The notes below the pieces were generated by a model, which was not told the origin of the DNA, made no database searches, and was given only the letters and a program-made list of their open reading frames with translations. A stretch of DNA of 26,341 nt from Candidatus Parcubacteria bacterium (GTDB lineage Bacteria; Patescibacteriota; Patescibacteriia; PEXW01): the NCBI GenBank assembly GCA_003597955.1, contig QZJU01000010.1, forward strand, positions 1 to 26,341, written 5' to 3'. This document shows positions 1-7,502 of this stretch, piece after piece (positions within the stretch are counted from its first letter, which is position 1; every line of letters begins with the position of its first letter). The position numbers were made by a program, and so were the translations under genes.

Positions 1-570
1 AAGCATTATATTAAAAATCACGGTTATGCTCCGACTTTGTCGGAAATCGCCAAAGCATTTAAGCTGTCTTCTTTGGCCACGGTGCACGAGCATCTAAGTT
101 TCTTGGAAAAAACCGGTTATATTAAAAGGGACAAGAATAACGCTCGCGGCATTGAAATCTTGGAAGCGGAGGATAAACCGGAATTTGAATCGGCTTCAAT
201 GCTACTGCCTTTGGTTGGCACCATCGCCGCTGGATCGCCCATCGAAGCGATTGAGGACCGACAAGACATGATCCCCGTCCCGCCCAACCTGGTGGGCAAG
301 AAAAATGCCTACATCTTAAAAGTCCGTGGCGATTCTATGGTGGAAAGTCTGGTCGGCGACGGCGACATGGTAGTCGTGGAAAAAACCCAACTGGCCAAAG
401 ACGGCGACATGGTGGTAGCTTTACTTGACGACGGCAGTGCGACTTTAAAAAAATTCTTTCGCAAAAAAAACTTTATTCGCCTGCAACCAGCCAATGCAAA
501 CTACCAGCCGATTGATGTAAAAAATGTCACAATTCAAGGCCGCGTGATTGGGGTAATTCGGAGATATTAA
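1..570 (+). CDS. lexA: LexA repressor, 5' end cut by the window edge
   Basis: This is the SOS repressor, which binds DNA through an N-terminal winged helix and cleaves itself when RecA filaments form. The frame is open from base 1, so the start lies outside the window. The visible part begins in the wHTH domain (APTLSEIAKAF...). The Ala-Gly cleavage site falls at bases 229-234 (IAAGS). The catalytic serine is in GDSM (codon at 334-336) and the catalytic lysine is in ATLKKF (448-450). All parts needed for self-cleavage are therefore present. A Y-family polymerase homologue follows on the same strand and DinB lies 5 kb away, which fits an SOS setting. I found no obvious LexA operator near these genes, so the regulon is inferred. 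Confidence 0.93.
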   Translation, partial: KHYIKNHGYAPTLSEIAKAFKLSSLATVHEHLSFLEKTGYIKRDKNNARGIEILEAEDKPEFESASMLLPLVGTIAAGSPIEAIEDRQDMIPVPPNLVGKKNAYILKVRGDSMVESLVGDGDMVVVEKTQLAKDGDMVVALLDDGSATLKKFFRKKNFIRLQPANANYQPIDVKNVTIQGRVIGVIRRY

Positions 571-661
571 TTTTTTTGTTTTTTAGTTTCGGTTTTTATT
601 CGGCACATAGAACTCCTTTTTATTAAAAATTTAAATCACAGTTTTCAAACTAACAATTTAT

Positions 662-1522
662 ATGTCTAACCAGAATTTAAGCCTAAAGACAAACCAAACT
701 GGACAAAACCAAATGGCGCATCACTTTTTGGTGGTTTCAATTTGGCATTTCTGGGCTAGCCTGGCTGAAGCTCTTAATCCCCGCTTAAGGAATCTGCCCC
801 TGGCTTTGGTCGAAAATTTAAATGAACAAGCCAGGATTGTGGATTGTAATGTTTTAGCTTCAAATTTAGGGATTCGCAAAAATCAAAGTTTAAACGCGGC
901 CCTGCGTAAAACCCCGCGCTTAGTGGTAAAAACCTTGTCTGAAAACCACCAAGTTGGCTTTGTGAAAACCTTTCAAAAACTTGCTAAAAAGTGGGGCGAA
1001 CCGCTTAAAATTCAGGATCATGAAGTCTTGCTTAGAATCCCTGCCACTACCGTTATTCAAAGGGCCGCGAAATTTTTGAAAGTCCAAACTGACTGCTGGC
1101 TGGAATTGGAATGCAAAATAAAAGCCGGTTTTGGCAGCACGCCAATCTTGGCAAAATTAGCCATGCTCACCTTAAAACAGCCGGGTTTTAAATATCTTTC
1201 CGTCTCCGACCAAGAACATCTAAAAATGATCCCGCTGCAACTTCTGCCGGGTTTGGGCTGGCGGACAGGCGCGGTCCTGAAACGATACGGAGTGAACAAT
1301 GTTTCGGATTTTTTAACCACCCCCGCTGACCAAGTTTACGCCTGGCTTGGCAAAAACGGCCTGCGTTTGCAATATCAAATCAACCGCGGGTTTTTAACCA
1401 CGCCAAACCCAGTCGAAAATTTCCAGAAAAATTCCGATTTTAAATCCAGGCTAAATTTAAAACTGAACCAATTAAAAAATTCTCTGCATCCAAATTGGTT
1501 AAGCCCCAACGAGACTTTTTAA
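662..1522 (+). CDS. Catalytically dead Y-family DNA polymerase homologue (ImuB-like)
   Basis: The protein keeps the Y-family layout. An N-terminal block (FWASLAEALNPRLRNLPLALV) matches the palm start of DinB. The middle holds AGFGSTPILAKLAM, and a helix-hairpin-helix-like part reads LPGLGWRTGAVLKRYGV. The metal-binding residues are gone: the aspartate of DinB's FDMNSYFAS is Ser here (VSIWHFWAS), and no SxDE motif is seen. At 286 residues it is shorter than a full polymerase and lacks most of the little-finger domain. ImuB proteins are known dead Y-family members that act as scaffolds in mutasomes, so a scaffold role beside LexA is plausible but inferred. An internal Met at base 716 (MAHHFLVV) fits the family start better than the polar 18-residue extension; neither start has a Shine-Dalgarno site. 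Confidence 0.72.
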   Translation: MSNQNLSLKTNQTGQNQMAHHFLVVSIWHFWASLAEALNPRLRNLPLALVENLNEQARIVDCNVLASNLGIRKNQSLNAALRKTPRLVVKTLSENHQVGFVKTFQKLAKKWGEPLKIQDHEVLLRIPATTVIQRAAKFLKVQTDCWLELECKIKAGFGSTPILAKLAMLTLKQPGFKYLSVSDQEHLKMIPLQLLPGLGWRTGAVLKRYGVNNVSDFLTTPADQVYAWLGKNGLRLQYQINRGFLTTPNPVENFQKNSDFKSRLNLKLNQLKNSLHPNWLSPNETF

Positions 1523-1529
1523 TGAGACT

Positions 1530-2390
1530 TTAATTTAAAATATATCCACGGTGTTTTAAAATCTTAATCGCCAGAACCAGGCTAATTTTTAAATTCGGAT
1601 ACACGTGCTGATCGGCTAAAGCCGCCGGCAAAGTCAGCCAAAGATTTTGCAAATTAGCTATTTCTTTGGTAGCTAGGCGCTTTCTGACCCGAACCGACCT
1701 TAAGCTAAATAGAAATTGATGCTCGGTTTTTTCGTGAAGTTTTCCGGCTTGATGAAATCGATATTTAACCACATTGAGTTTGCCAAGATATTGAAAATGC
1801 TCGTAACCGGTTTCTTCAATAATTTCGCGGGTGGCTGCCGACACCAGACTTTCCCCTTTTTCCACATGCCCCTTAGGCAGACCTATTCTGCCAGTGTCTC
1901 TCCTTCGGATGAAAAGCGCTTTTTTATTTTTTGGATTAAAAACCAAGCCGCCGGCCGAAATATGAAATTTGCTGATTTTAATTTTAGGCACGGTTATGTT
2001 CGGCGGGTTTTTGTAAGTTGGCCGCAGGAAAATCTTTGGCTTTTGGTGGGTTAAAATTTTGTTACCCAAGGCAAAAATCTCTTCCAAATTTCCCGGTGGG
2101 AAATTCATAGCTGGCAATCTCACGATTTGGGCGTCATAAGCAAAAGCTAAAGCATTCGCGGTCGTTATGACGCCGCGGGTGGTTGAAAAGCTTTGCGGAC
2201 CCAGTGATAAAAGAATTGTTTTGGGTTTAATATTTTTTGTGGGCTGGAAAATTTTGTTTAAAGCCAGCAAAAGTTCAGCGTCTTGAATTTTCAGAAAATG
2301 TTTTCTCGTTGAAAAAATCCTGCCTTTGAATTTAAGGGCGACAAGCAAATCATGTTCTGCCACGACGAATAACAAAGCGGGGTCAACCAT
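1530..2390 (-). CDS. TsaB-like domain fused to a NUDIX hydrolase
   Basis: The C-terminal half is a NUDIX hydrolase. The full box GX5EX7REUXEEXGU runs over residues 174-196 (GHVEKGE...REIIEETGY), preceded by AGGLVFNPKNKKALFIRRR. Such enzymes cleave nucleoside diphosphate-linked substrates. The N-terminal part resembles TsaB/YeaZ, the non-catalytic subunit of the t6A tRNA-modification complex: SLGPQSFSTTRGVITTANAL corresponds to the usual GPGSFTGLR...AKGLA. The domain is short and lacks the usual TsaB start, so it may be a degenerate dimerisation module. I chose the ATG at 2390, whose first bases overlap the upstream stop (ATGGTTGA). A TTG five codons upstream is the alternative. Translational coupling to the HTH gene upstream is likely. 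The substrate is unknown. Confidence 0.75.
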   Translation of the reverse strand: MVDPALLFVVAEHDLLVALKFKGRIFSTRKHFLKIQDAELLLALNKIFQPTKNIKPKTILLSLGPQSFSTTRGVITTANALAFAYDAQIVRLPAMNFPPGNLEEIFALGNKILTHQKPKIFLRPTYKNPPNITVPKIKISKFHISAGGLVFNPKNKKALFIRRRDTGRIGLPKGHVEKGESLVSAATREIIEETGYEHFQYLGKLNVVKYRFHQAGKLHEKTEHQFLFSLRSVRVRKRLATKEIANLQNLWLTLPAALADQHVYPNLKISLVLAIKILKHRGYILN

Positions 2391-2946
2391 TGCGCAGTTT
2401 GTCAACTAAAACAATTTTTCGATTTTCCAAAATGTCATAAAGAAAACGATCCGTAATATCGTTGCGATATTGAAATTCGCGTTTTGACATAACAGTAAAG
2501 CGCAAGGCGTGATCCATTTCTCGTTGAAATTTTCTGACTAGTTTACGCAATTTCAGTCGGTTTACAACGCCAACGATAAAAATATCTGTCTTGGCTTCGG
2601 GCACGTTCGTGAAATACCCCGTTAAAACTGCGTAAGCCACACGGCCGATTTTTTGCAAGCGCTTGCCAAAATCATGTTCAGTTAATATCTGCGCCTTTAA
2701 AAATAGTGCGCGTAGTTCCGGAAATAACGGATTGAATTCATTGACTTGAACTGTTTGCAAACCCTCACTCTCACCAAACTTTACCAATTCATTTTCGGCC
2801 AATCTCTTTAGTTCCGTTCGAATAGCCGAACGATTTAAACCGGTCTTCCGGCTTAAATTTGTAATTAAATAAGGCTTGCCGGAATTAAAAACCAAAAGCC
2901 TAAGTAGGGCGAAACGTGTGATGGAGCCGAACAATTCTTCGAGCAT
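2383..2946 (-). CDS. Winged-helix regulator with nucleotidyltransferase-like domain
   Basis: Residues 1-70 form an ArsR/MarR-type winged helix (TRFALLRLLVFN..., GLNRSAIRTELKRLAENELV). The C-terminal half resembles the MNT nucleotidyltransferase-like fold often attached to such regulators in CPR genomes (DIFIVGVVNRLKLRKLV..., ITDRFLYDILENRKIVL). The usual GSxxxGxxxxxSDxD signature of active nucleotidyltransferases is absent; VGVV stands where GDV or GSR would be, so enzymatic activity is doubtful. It overlaps the next gene by 8 nt and is divergent from the PP2C-like gene across a 62-bp spacer. The domain reading is from resemblance only. The regulated genes may be its own operon or the divergent neighbour. 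Confidence 0.65.
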   Translation of the reverse strand: MLEELFGSITRFALLRLLVFNSGKPYLITNLSRKTGLNRSAIRTELKRLAENELVKFGESEGLQTVQVNEFNPLFPELRALFLKAQILTEHDFGKRLQKIGRVAYAVLTGYFTNVPEAKTDIFIVGVVNRLKLRKLVRKFQREMDHALRFTVMSKREFQYRNDITDRFLYDILENRKIVLVDKLRNG

Positions 2947-3008
2947 ATCTTAATATCGCGCTTGAAAGGTAGCTGTAGTATACTTTAGTTAAGGTGACTT
3001 AAACAAGC

Positions 3009-5267
3009 ATGAATAAAATCGAAAAATTACTGATTTTTGACGCAACCAACAGCCGCACGACGGCCCATGTTTTTATCGCTCGCCCCAGCCCGGCCGAGGA
3101 AAGAACCTTGGGCAAATTGGGTTTTGTGGCGGAAATCGCTTCTGCCGATCGGATAAATCAGGAATTATTAAGCCGTCTGCAGGACTTCTTAAAGGCTGCT
3201 TATTACACCTCCCCGGAAGTCAACTCGGCTGTGGCTTTTGAACATACCATTCAGGCCTGCAATCGATATTTAAGCGAATTAATCAGCGATTTCGGCAGCG
3301 CCTGGGTGGACAACTTTTCCATGGTAATTTTTACCATCCGGGATCAGGAAATTCATTTTGCCGACGCCGGTAGGCTACTGGGCTTCCTTATTCATGATAA
3401 GAAAGTAACCGACCTACTCGGCAATCGGTCGGGTCTGCAAAAAATTAATCCTTTAAAAATTTTCCTTTCTATTTCTTCCGGGGAACTTAAATCCGACAAC
3501 GCCGTGATTTTCAGCACCGCAAACCTGATGGATTACTTTTCCATTGAAAGACTAAGACGCACCATTATGGAAACGCCGTTAGGTGGGGCAGGAAAAAACT
3601 TGGAAGACATTTTACGCAAAGATCCGAATCACGCGGCCTTCGCCGCCATTATCTTGCGGGCACAAGCCGCGGAAGCTTTATTGCCAACCTCTCTGGAAAC
3701 CATCGCGCCAAACGACAATATCAACGGGGCGCCGCAACGCTCAATTGACAATATGCTGGCACAAAACGCACAAACCCAAGAATTTCTAACTCCTTCGATG
3801 TGGCCGTTTATCCAGAAAAGCGCTCGGAAACTATTTACTCGGATAAAAGTATTATTCCGAGCCTGGATTTTACGCAAACCCACTCGCATTTCCGCAGCGC
3901 TGGAAGCCGAAAATTTAAAAATCGAACCCAGTGGCCGCCTGCGGACAGGCCAGGTTATAACCCCTCCACGCTCCCGACTAGTTACCAAAACAATCGGAAA
4001 AACGCTTTTTAATAAGATTCCGAATTTTATTTGGCAAAGCAGCCGCCAAGCCTGGCGAGCGACTCCGAAACTGCTAAATTCAATAAAAAATCTTGGCGGC
4101 AACCTGAAAAGAGCACCCCAGCAAATTCCGGCTACTTTTGAACGCCAAGTCAATACCGTCAAAAGCCTGCCGCAAAAATCCCGCTGGCTTTTCTTGGGCG
4201 TCATCGGCGTAGCCGCAGTCTTAGCGATTGTCTTAATCATCGCCGGCGTGCAACGGCAAAGATCGGCGGCTCAGCAAGTGATCACGGAAAAAATTTCAAA
4301 CATTGAAAAAAATCTGGAAACGGCCCGGTCAGTTTTGCTCTACGGTGATGAAGACCGAGTAAAAACTTTGCTGACTGACGCCAAAAAAGAAATTGAGACC
4401 CTGCCCAATAAATCTAAATCAGACAAAGCCAAGCGTGAAAGTTTGCTGACCGATGTGGAAAGCGTGTTGGCCAAAACCCGCCATGAAATTAAGCCGGAAA
4501 TTAAGACTCTAATCAGCCTTCCGGCGGAAATTAAGCCATTGGGCTTAGCGCTTTTGGGTAACAATTTATACACTCTAAACAGCCAAAATAACTTATTGGT
4601 TTCGGTAAGCCTTCAGACTTCCGAAAAAAAGGACTTGGCAACCTTACCAGGCAATCCTGACATTTTGGAAATTACCACTTTTGGAAGCGGCAACCTGACG
4701 GCGATAACCTCGAATCTGGAAATTATTGAACAGCGGCCGTCCACGCAAAAAGGCACGCGGTATGGCCTGGTCTTGCCAAATCCAAACGCCAACTTAGTAG
4801 GTTTAGTAAACTACAACACAGCGCTTTATTTCATCGATGTTGCCAACAATCTGATCTTAAAGGCAACACGCGCGGGCCCTGGCTATACAGCCACTAACTG
4901 GCTAAAACAAAATGCTAATCTGGATTCGGCGGCGGACATTGCCGTAGACGGAGCCTTGTATGTGCTGACCAAGCAAGGTGAAATCCAGAAATACAACCAA
5001 GGCCAAAGGGCGCAATTGGCCCTTTCCACGGTTGAGCCGCCCTTAACCTCGGCTGTAAAATTCGCGGCCGACACGAACCTTCAGAATTTCTATGTTTTGG
5101 ACACGGCCGGAAAACGCATTGTGGTCTTTACTAAAGCCGGCAAATTCGTCAACCAGTATGTGGGCGATGCTTTGGCCAATGTTAGCGCCTTGGTGGTCAA
5201 TGAAAGAACCAAAAAAATTTACCTTTTAAACAGCAGCGACATTCAAAGCATTGACATTCAAAAGTGA
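3009..5267 (+). CDS. Membrane-anchored PP2C-like / beta-propeller protein
   Basis: This is a 752-residue protein. The N-terminal ~230 residues look like a degenerate PPM/PP2C phosphatase domain: DNFSMVIFTIRDQEIHFADAGR resembles the DN...GDSR core, and GDSR is altered to ADAGR. A basic linker follows, then one transmembrane helix at about residues 392-415 (RWLFLGVIGVAAVLAIVLII). Next come a coiled-coil-rich segment (ISNIEKNLETARSV..., to about residue 500) and a C-terminal repeat region rich in beta strands (YTLNSQNN, YVLTKQGEIQKYNQGQ, FYVLDTAGKRIVVFT, IYLLNSS), consistent with an NHL/YVTN-type propeller outside the membrane. It may couple an extracytoplasmic sensor to a cytoplasmic domain, but that is inference. 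AAGGTGA at 2991-2997 serves as ribosome site. It converges with dinB. Confidence 0.7.
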   Translation: MNKIEKLLIFDATNSRTTAHVFIARPSPAEERTLGKLGFVAEIASADRINQELLSRLQDFLKAAYYTSPEVNSAVAFEHTIQACNRYLSELISDFGSAWVDNFSMVIFTIRDQEIHFADAGRLLGFLIHDKKVTDLLGNRSGLQKINPLKIFLSISSGELKSDNAVIFSTANLMDYFSIERLRRTIMETPLGGAGKNLEDILRKDPNHAAFAAIILRAQAAEALLPTSLETIAPNDNINGAPQRSIDNMLAQNAQTQEFLTPSMWPFIQKSARKLFTRIKVLFRAWILRKPTRISAALEAENLKIEPSGRLRTGQVITPPRSRLVTKTIGKTLFNKIPNFIWQSSRQAWRATPKLLNSIKNLGGNLKRAPQQIPATFERQVNTVKSLPQKSRWLFLGVIGVAAVLAIVLIIAGVQRQRSAAQQVITEKISNIEKNLETARSVLLYGDEDRVKTLLTDAKKEIETLPNKSKSDKAKRESLLTDVESVLAKTRHEIKPEIKTLISLPAEIKPLGLALLGNNLYTLNSQNNLLVSVSLQTSEKKDLATLPGNPDILEITTFGSGNLTAITSNLEIIEQRPSTQKGTRYGLVLPNPNANLVGLVNYNTALYFIDVANNLILKATRAGPGYTATNWLKQNANLDSAADIAVDGALYVLTKQGEIQKYNQGQRAQLALSTVEPPLTSAVKFAADTNLQNFYVLDTAGKRIVVFTKAGKFVNQYVGDALANVSALVVNERTKKIYLLNSSDIQSIDIQK

Positions 5268-5273
5268 AGTGCT

Positions 5274-5293
5274 CCCCGAGCTAATGCTCGGGG
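5274..5293. terminator. Perfect 8-bp hairpin after the PP2C-like gene
   Basis: CCCCGAGC at 5274-5281 pairs with GCTCGGGG at 5286-5293 across a TAAT loop, seven bases after the stop codon. It sits between convergent genes and could end transcription in both directions. There is no U tract, so intrinsic termination is uncertain. Confidence 0.5.
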
Positions 5294-5324
5294 CTTCAGC
5301 CTATCTGGCTTTCGGAGCGGAAAC

Positions 5325-5364
5325 CCCGCACCAGTCCCGCCGGATGGCGGGACTGGTGCGGGGG
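5325..5364. repeat. 18-bp perfect GC-rich palindrome between convergent genes
   Basis: Bases 5325-5342 are perfectly complementary to 5347-5364 around a GGAT loop. The stem is almost all G and C and has no U tract on either side. It may act as a bidirectional roadblock or terminator for the flanking convergent genes. It may instead be a copy of a palindromic repeat family, since short relatives built on GGCGGG/GGCAGGC recur in the window (24945-24963, 25097-25114). Confidence 0.6.
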
Positions 5365-5379
5365 TAAATCCGTCAGGAC

Positions 5380-6591
5380 TTAAATATCCACGCCCACAGT
5401 TTTTCTAAAACCAATCCGGTCCGGAGCATGATGTTTGTCCAATCCAACCAGTTCGCCTTGAGCGATGACTTCTTCGCCGTAGCGATTATTGATTTCATCC
5501 AGAGCTTTTAACAGACGCTCGGGTTTGGGTTTGCTAAACAAAGACAGCTGACCGCTCAAGGGCCTTAAATCAAACAAACCAACGGCAAAAAATTTTGGCG
5601 TGTCTTTCGTGACGCCCGGCGCCAGCATGTTCCAGGCATAACGGAAAAACTTTTGCGTGGTCGTCAAGGGTTCAAAAAGTTTTTGGCTGCCGCCCAAACC
5701 CCCCAAAAGTTCAAAATTCGCATGTGCGTAAACGCTATGCGCTTCCAGCCCCAAAGCGCGCAAGCGCCGACCCGCCCGTTCGGCAAGACGCAAAATCAGA
5801 CTTTTGTGAAAATTCACATCCCGAGTGCGACAGCGCAAAACATGGCTGTGACCGATGGATTTGGGCAATTCGCGAGTTTGCAATCCGCCTAGCTCCAGGC
5901 CGTTCACATTCGCCCACAATTCATAACCTCTGATACCAAAAATTTCCAGCAGGTTGATTGGGCTGTATTGGGCCAACTGATCTAAAGTCTGAATACCCAA
6001 AGCTTGCAGGCGCGGCGCCAAAGCCGCGCCAATGCCCCAGGCTTGCTCCAGTTCCCGGCCCTGCAAATGCGCCAGCCGATTAGCCGGCGTGATGGTTACA
6101 ATGCCGCCCTTGGGCGCAGTGTCGCTGCCGAATTTTGCCAGCCAGCGCGTATAAGCAATGCCCGTGGAACTGCTTAAACATTCCCCCAGCTCCCGCCTGA
6201 TCCGTGCTTTTATTTCCCGGCCGAGCTTAAAAGCCGCCGAAAAAGATTTTACCAGACCCGTCAGATTCAAAAACGCCTCGTCAATGGAATACAATTCAAT
6301 GTCGCTAGTGTACTCCCGGCAAATGCTCATTATGCGCTGGGTGGTCGAATGATATTTCGGCGGGTCAACTTCCACTAATTTTATGGCTGGACATAAAATC
6401 CTGGCCTCTTCCGCCCGGCAGCCAGTCTTCACCCCAAAAGCTTTGGCTTCTTTGCTGGAAGCGATTATGCAGCCCTGCTTGGTCAAGGTCGCGCACACGC
6501 CCACGGGCTGGCCGCGCAAAAAAGGATTGGCCTGCTGCTCCACACTGGCGAAGTAGGAGTTCATGTCAAAATGAAGAATGATTTTTTGCAT
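5380..6591 (-). CDS. dinB: DNA polymerase IV (Y-family, active)
   Basis: This is a translesion polymerase that copies damaged templates. The 403-residue length is slightly above the usual 350-400. Metal ligands are intact: Asp9 in HFDMNSYFASVEQQ and Asp104-Glu105 in YSIDEAFLNL. The palm and fingers are followed by a helix-hairpin-helix region (QAWGIGAALAPRLQALGI) and a little-finger domain (KSIGHSHVLRCRTRD...). A beta-clamp motif may lie near QLSLFSK, around residue 350. The start ATG faces the promoter of the small RNA across a ~60-bp spacer. It differs from the neighbouring Y-family homologue at 662-1522, which has lost the catalytic residues; together they give one active and one dead member close to lexA. 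Confidence 0.93.
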   Translation of the reverse strand: MQKIILHFDMNSYFASVEQQANPFLRGQPVGVCATLTKQGCIIASSKEAKAFGVKTGCRAEEARILCPAIKLVEVDPPKYHSTTQRIMSICREYTSDIELYSIDEAFLNLTGLVKSFSAAFKLGREIKARIRRELGECLSSSTGIAYTRWLAKFGSDTAPKGGIVTITPANRLAHLQGRELEQAWGIGAALAPRLQALGIQTLDQLAQYSPINLLEIFGIRGYELWANVNGLELGGLQTRELPKSIGHSHVLRCRTRDVNFHKSLILRLAERAGRRLRALGLEAHSVYAHANFELLGGLGGSQKLFEPLTTTQKFFRYAWNMLAPGVTKDTPKFFAVGLFDLRPLSGQLSLFSKPKPERLLKALDEINNRYGEEVIAQGELVGLDKHHAPDRIGFRKTVGVDI

Positions 6592-6613
6592 GACTATTGA
6601 AAATTAACGAAGG

Positions 6614-6643
6614 TTGACTGTTTTGGGGTTTAAATTCTATAAT
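6614..6643 (+). promoter_or_regulatory. Strong sigma-70-type promoter for a small RNA
   Basis: The -35 TTGACT (6614-6619) and -10 TATAAT (6638-6643) are separated by 18 bp. It points right, away from dinB, into a stretch with no plausible coding sequence that ends at a strong terminator about 120 nt downstream. Confidence 0.75.
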
Positions 6644-6649
6644 CTATTT

Positions 6650-6773
6650 AAGGATCTTTCCTTCCTGATGAATCAACCAACAATGCATTGGTTAAATGAG
6701 GGGGATGCATAAACCAAACATCGTAAGGAAGGGTAAGGGAGTTCGTCATAATTGTAAGACGAACCCCTTTTTT
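6650..6773 (+). ncRNA. Candidate structured small RNA of unknown class
   Basis: A promoter at 6614-6643 and a terminator at 6735-6773 bound a ~124-nt transcript. A closing helix pairs CCTTCC (6660-6665) with GGAAGG (6727-6732) and GATG (6667-6670) with CATC (6719-6722). Inside, AACCAA (6675-6680) pairs with TTGGTT (6688-6693). A second AACCAA at 6712-6717 could compete for the same partner, and two ATGCAT palindromes (6683-6688 and 6705-6710) could kiss. I do not recognise it as 6S, SRP, tmRNA, RNase P or a known riboswitch. No gene follows on this strand for 1 kb, so a trans-acting or housekeeping RNA is more likely than a riboswitch. Both ends are inferred. Confidence 0.55.
6735..6773 (+). 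terminator. Rho-independent terminator of the small RNA
   Basis: AAGGG-(A)-GTTCGTC (6735-6747) pairs with GACGAACCCCTT (6758-6769), with one bulged A at 6740, and a run of T follows to 6773. Confidence 0.8.
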
Positions 6774-6786
6774 ATTGCCGAGGAAT

Positions 6787-6802
6787 CCAGGGCTTGCCCT
6801 GG
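6787..6802 (-). terminator. Hairpin after the small hypothetical gene
   Basis: CCAGGGC (6787-6793) pairs with GCCCTGG (6796-6802), 12 bases beyond the stop of the minus-strand gene at 6815. There is no U tract, so this is a weak terminator call. Confidence 0.35.
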
Positions 6803-6814
6803 GGTTAATTCCCT

Positions 6815-7111
6815 TTATTCGCCCTGCACTTCGGCTAAAGTCCACTCCAGGCTCTCAGGATTAAAAACCAAAACAAAAACATTAGCCTGATCCGATACGG
6901 CAAAACACCAATCGAATTTCGTCCCCCGCCGACGCTGGTAAACCAAGTTAATGGCTTGGATATCATACCTTTTGCCAGCCCAAAAAAACGTCTTGGGGAT
7001 AACTTGCTTGCCAGCCCCAACCAAGCCTAATTTGGTTGGTATATTGGGATTTGGCCGAAATTCCGCAAAAACCCGGACTTTTTGATTTGGCTGTTCGTGA
7101 AAAACTAGCAT
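6815..7111 (-). CDS. Hypothetical protein, possibly DUF6504-like
   Basis: This is a 98-residue soluble protein without signal peptide or membrane helix. The second half (FFWAGKRYDIQAINLVYQRRRG..., FVLVFNPESLEWTLAEV) reads like a small beta-rich domain. The pattern W-x-G-(K/R)-R-Y followed by a strand ending in W-x-L recalls DUF6504 proteins, some of which I believe are encoded close to Y-family polymerases. The gene lies just upstream of dinB on the same strand, separated by the divergent small RNA. The family assignment is a resemblance, not a search result. The reading frame looks real because the composition matches its neighbours and no other frame here looks coding. Confidence 0.5.
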   Translation of the reverse strand: MLVFHEQPNQKVRVFAEFRPNPNIPTKLGLVGAGKQVIPKTFFWAGKRYDIQAINLVYQRRRGTKFDWCFAVSDQANVFVLVFNPESLEWTLAEVQGE

Positions 7112-7222
7112 TTTTTGGCGAGTTAGTTATTGGTAAATTAGCTAAGATGGCTAAAAATCCCTAAGTATTAGTTAACTTGCTATCTTGCTAAATTGCTAAT
7201 TTCATTATAACCGAATAAAAAC

Positions 7223-7256
7223 CGAAACACAAGCCGACCCCCTAACTTGTGTTTCG
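7223..7256. repeat. 11-bp perfect hairpin
   Basis: CGAAACACAAG (7223-7233) pairs with CTTGTGTTTCG (7246-7256) around a C-rich loop. It directly abuts the first repeat-like element. Confidence 0.6.
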
Positions 7257-7333
7257 TCCCGAACGAAGTGAGGGGCCTTTTATGCCTTAATTCTTGACTT
7301 TTCGTCCTGAGGCGCGTAGCCAAAGGACCTTTT
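7255..7333 (+). repeat. Tandem pair of REP-like elements ending in CCTTTT
   Basis: Two diverged copies share CGTCC-(C/T)-GA at the 5' end and GG-CCTTTT at the 3' end (7255-7280 and 7303-7333). The second folds well: GTCCT (7304-7308) with AGGAC (7324-7328) and an inner GGC/GCC stem. The style (CGTCCTGAG...GAAGGACCTTTT) resembles dispersed hairpin repeats that I recall from CPR and other metagenomic genomes. Confidence 0.5.
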
Positions 7334-7502
7334 GATCTTTACCCCCCCTATTCCAAAAAGCTAAAACCGATGAAATAAGGACTTTTGGCAACAAATTTGC
7401 ATTCTTTTGCTTAAATCTTCTTGCCAAAAAATAATTCCATGCTAAGTTAACACCAGCTCACCTCATGGTCTAGAGCTACTGTTCTTTAAAAAGAACGGAA
7501 AA

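Larger units (their letters stand above)
7112..7502. other. Hairpin-rich intergenic spacer upstream of the retron-like unit
   Basis: I see no gene in this 390-bp stretch. It contains GCTAA-rich runs (7130-7205), an 11-bp hairpin at 7223-7256, two related repeat-like elements at 7255-7280 and 7302-7333, an inverted repeat TTTTGGCAA (7383-7391) / TTGCCAAAA (7421-7429), and a hairpin GTTCTTT/AAAGAAC (7481-7496) just before the a1 arm. A weak promoter (TTGCCA 7421-7426, TAAGTT 7443-7448, 16-bp spacing) could drive the retron-like RNA. Confidence 0.5.

Noticed and set aside
571-661. LexA operator upstream of the Y-family homologue
   Set aside because: No palindrome of CTGT-n-ACAG or GAAC-n-GTTC type could be identified.
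3583-4240. Long open frames in other phases of the PP2C-like gene
   Set aside because: The 752-residue frame spans the whole region with consistent domains; the others are low-complexity shadows.
7130-7205. Possible dispersed repeat shared with 23549-23604 (GCTAA, AGTTAACTT words)
   Set aside because: Only short AT-rich words are shared, with no alignable copy; composition can explain it.
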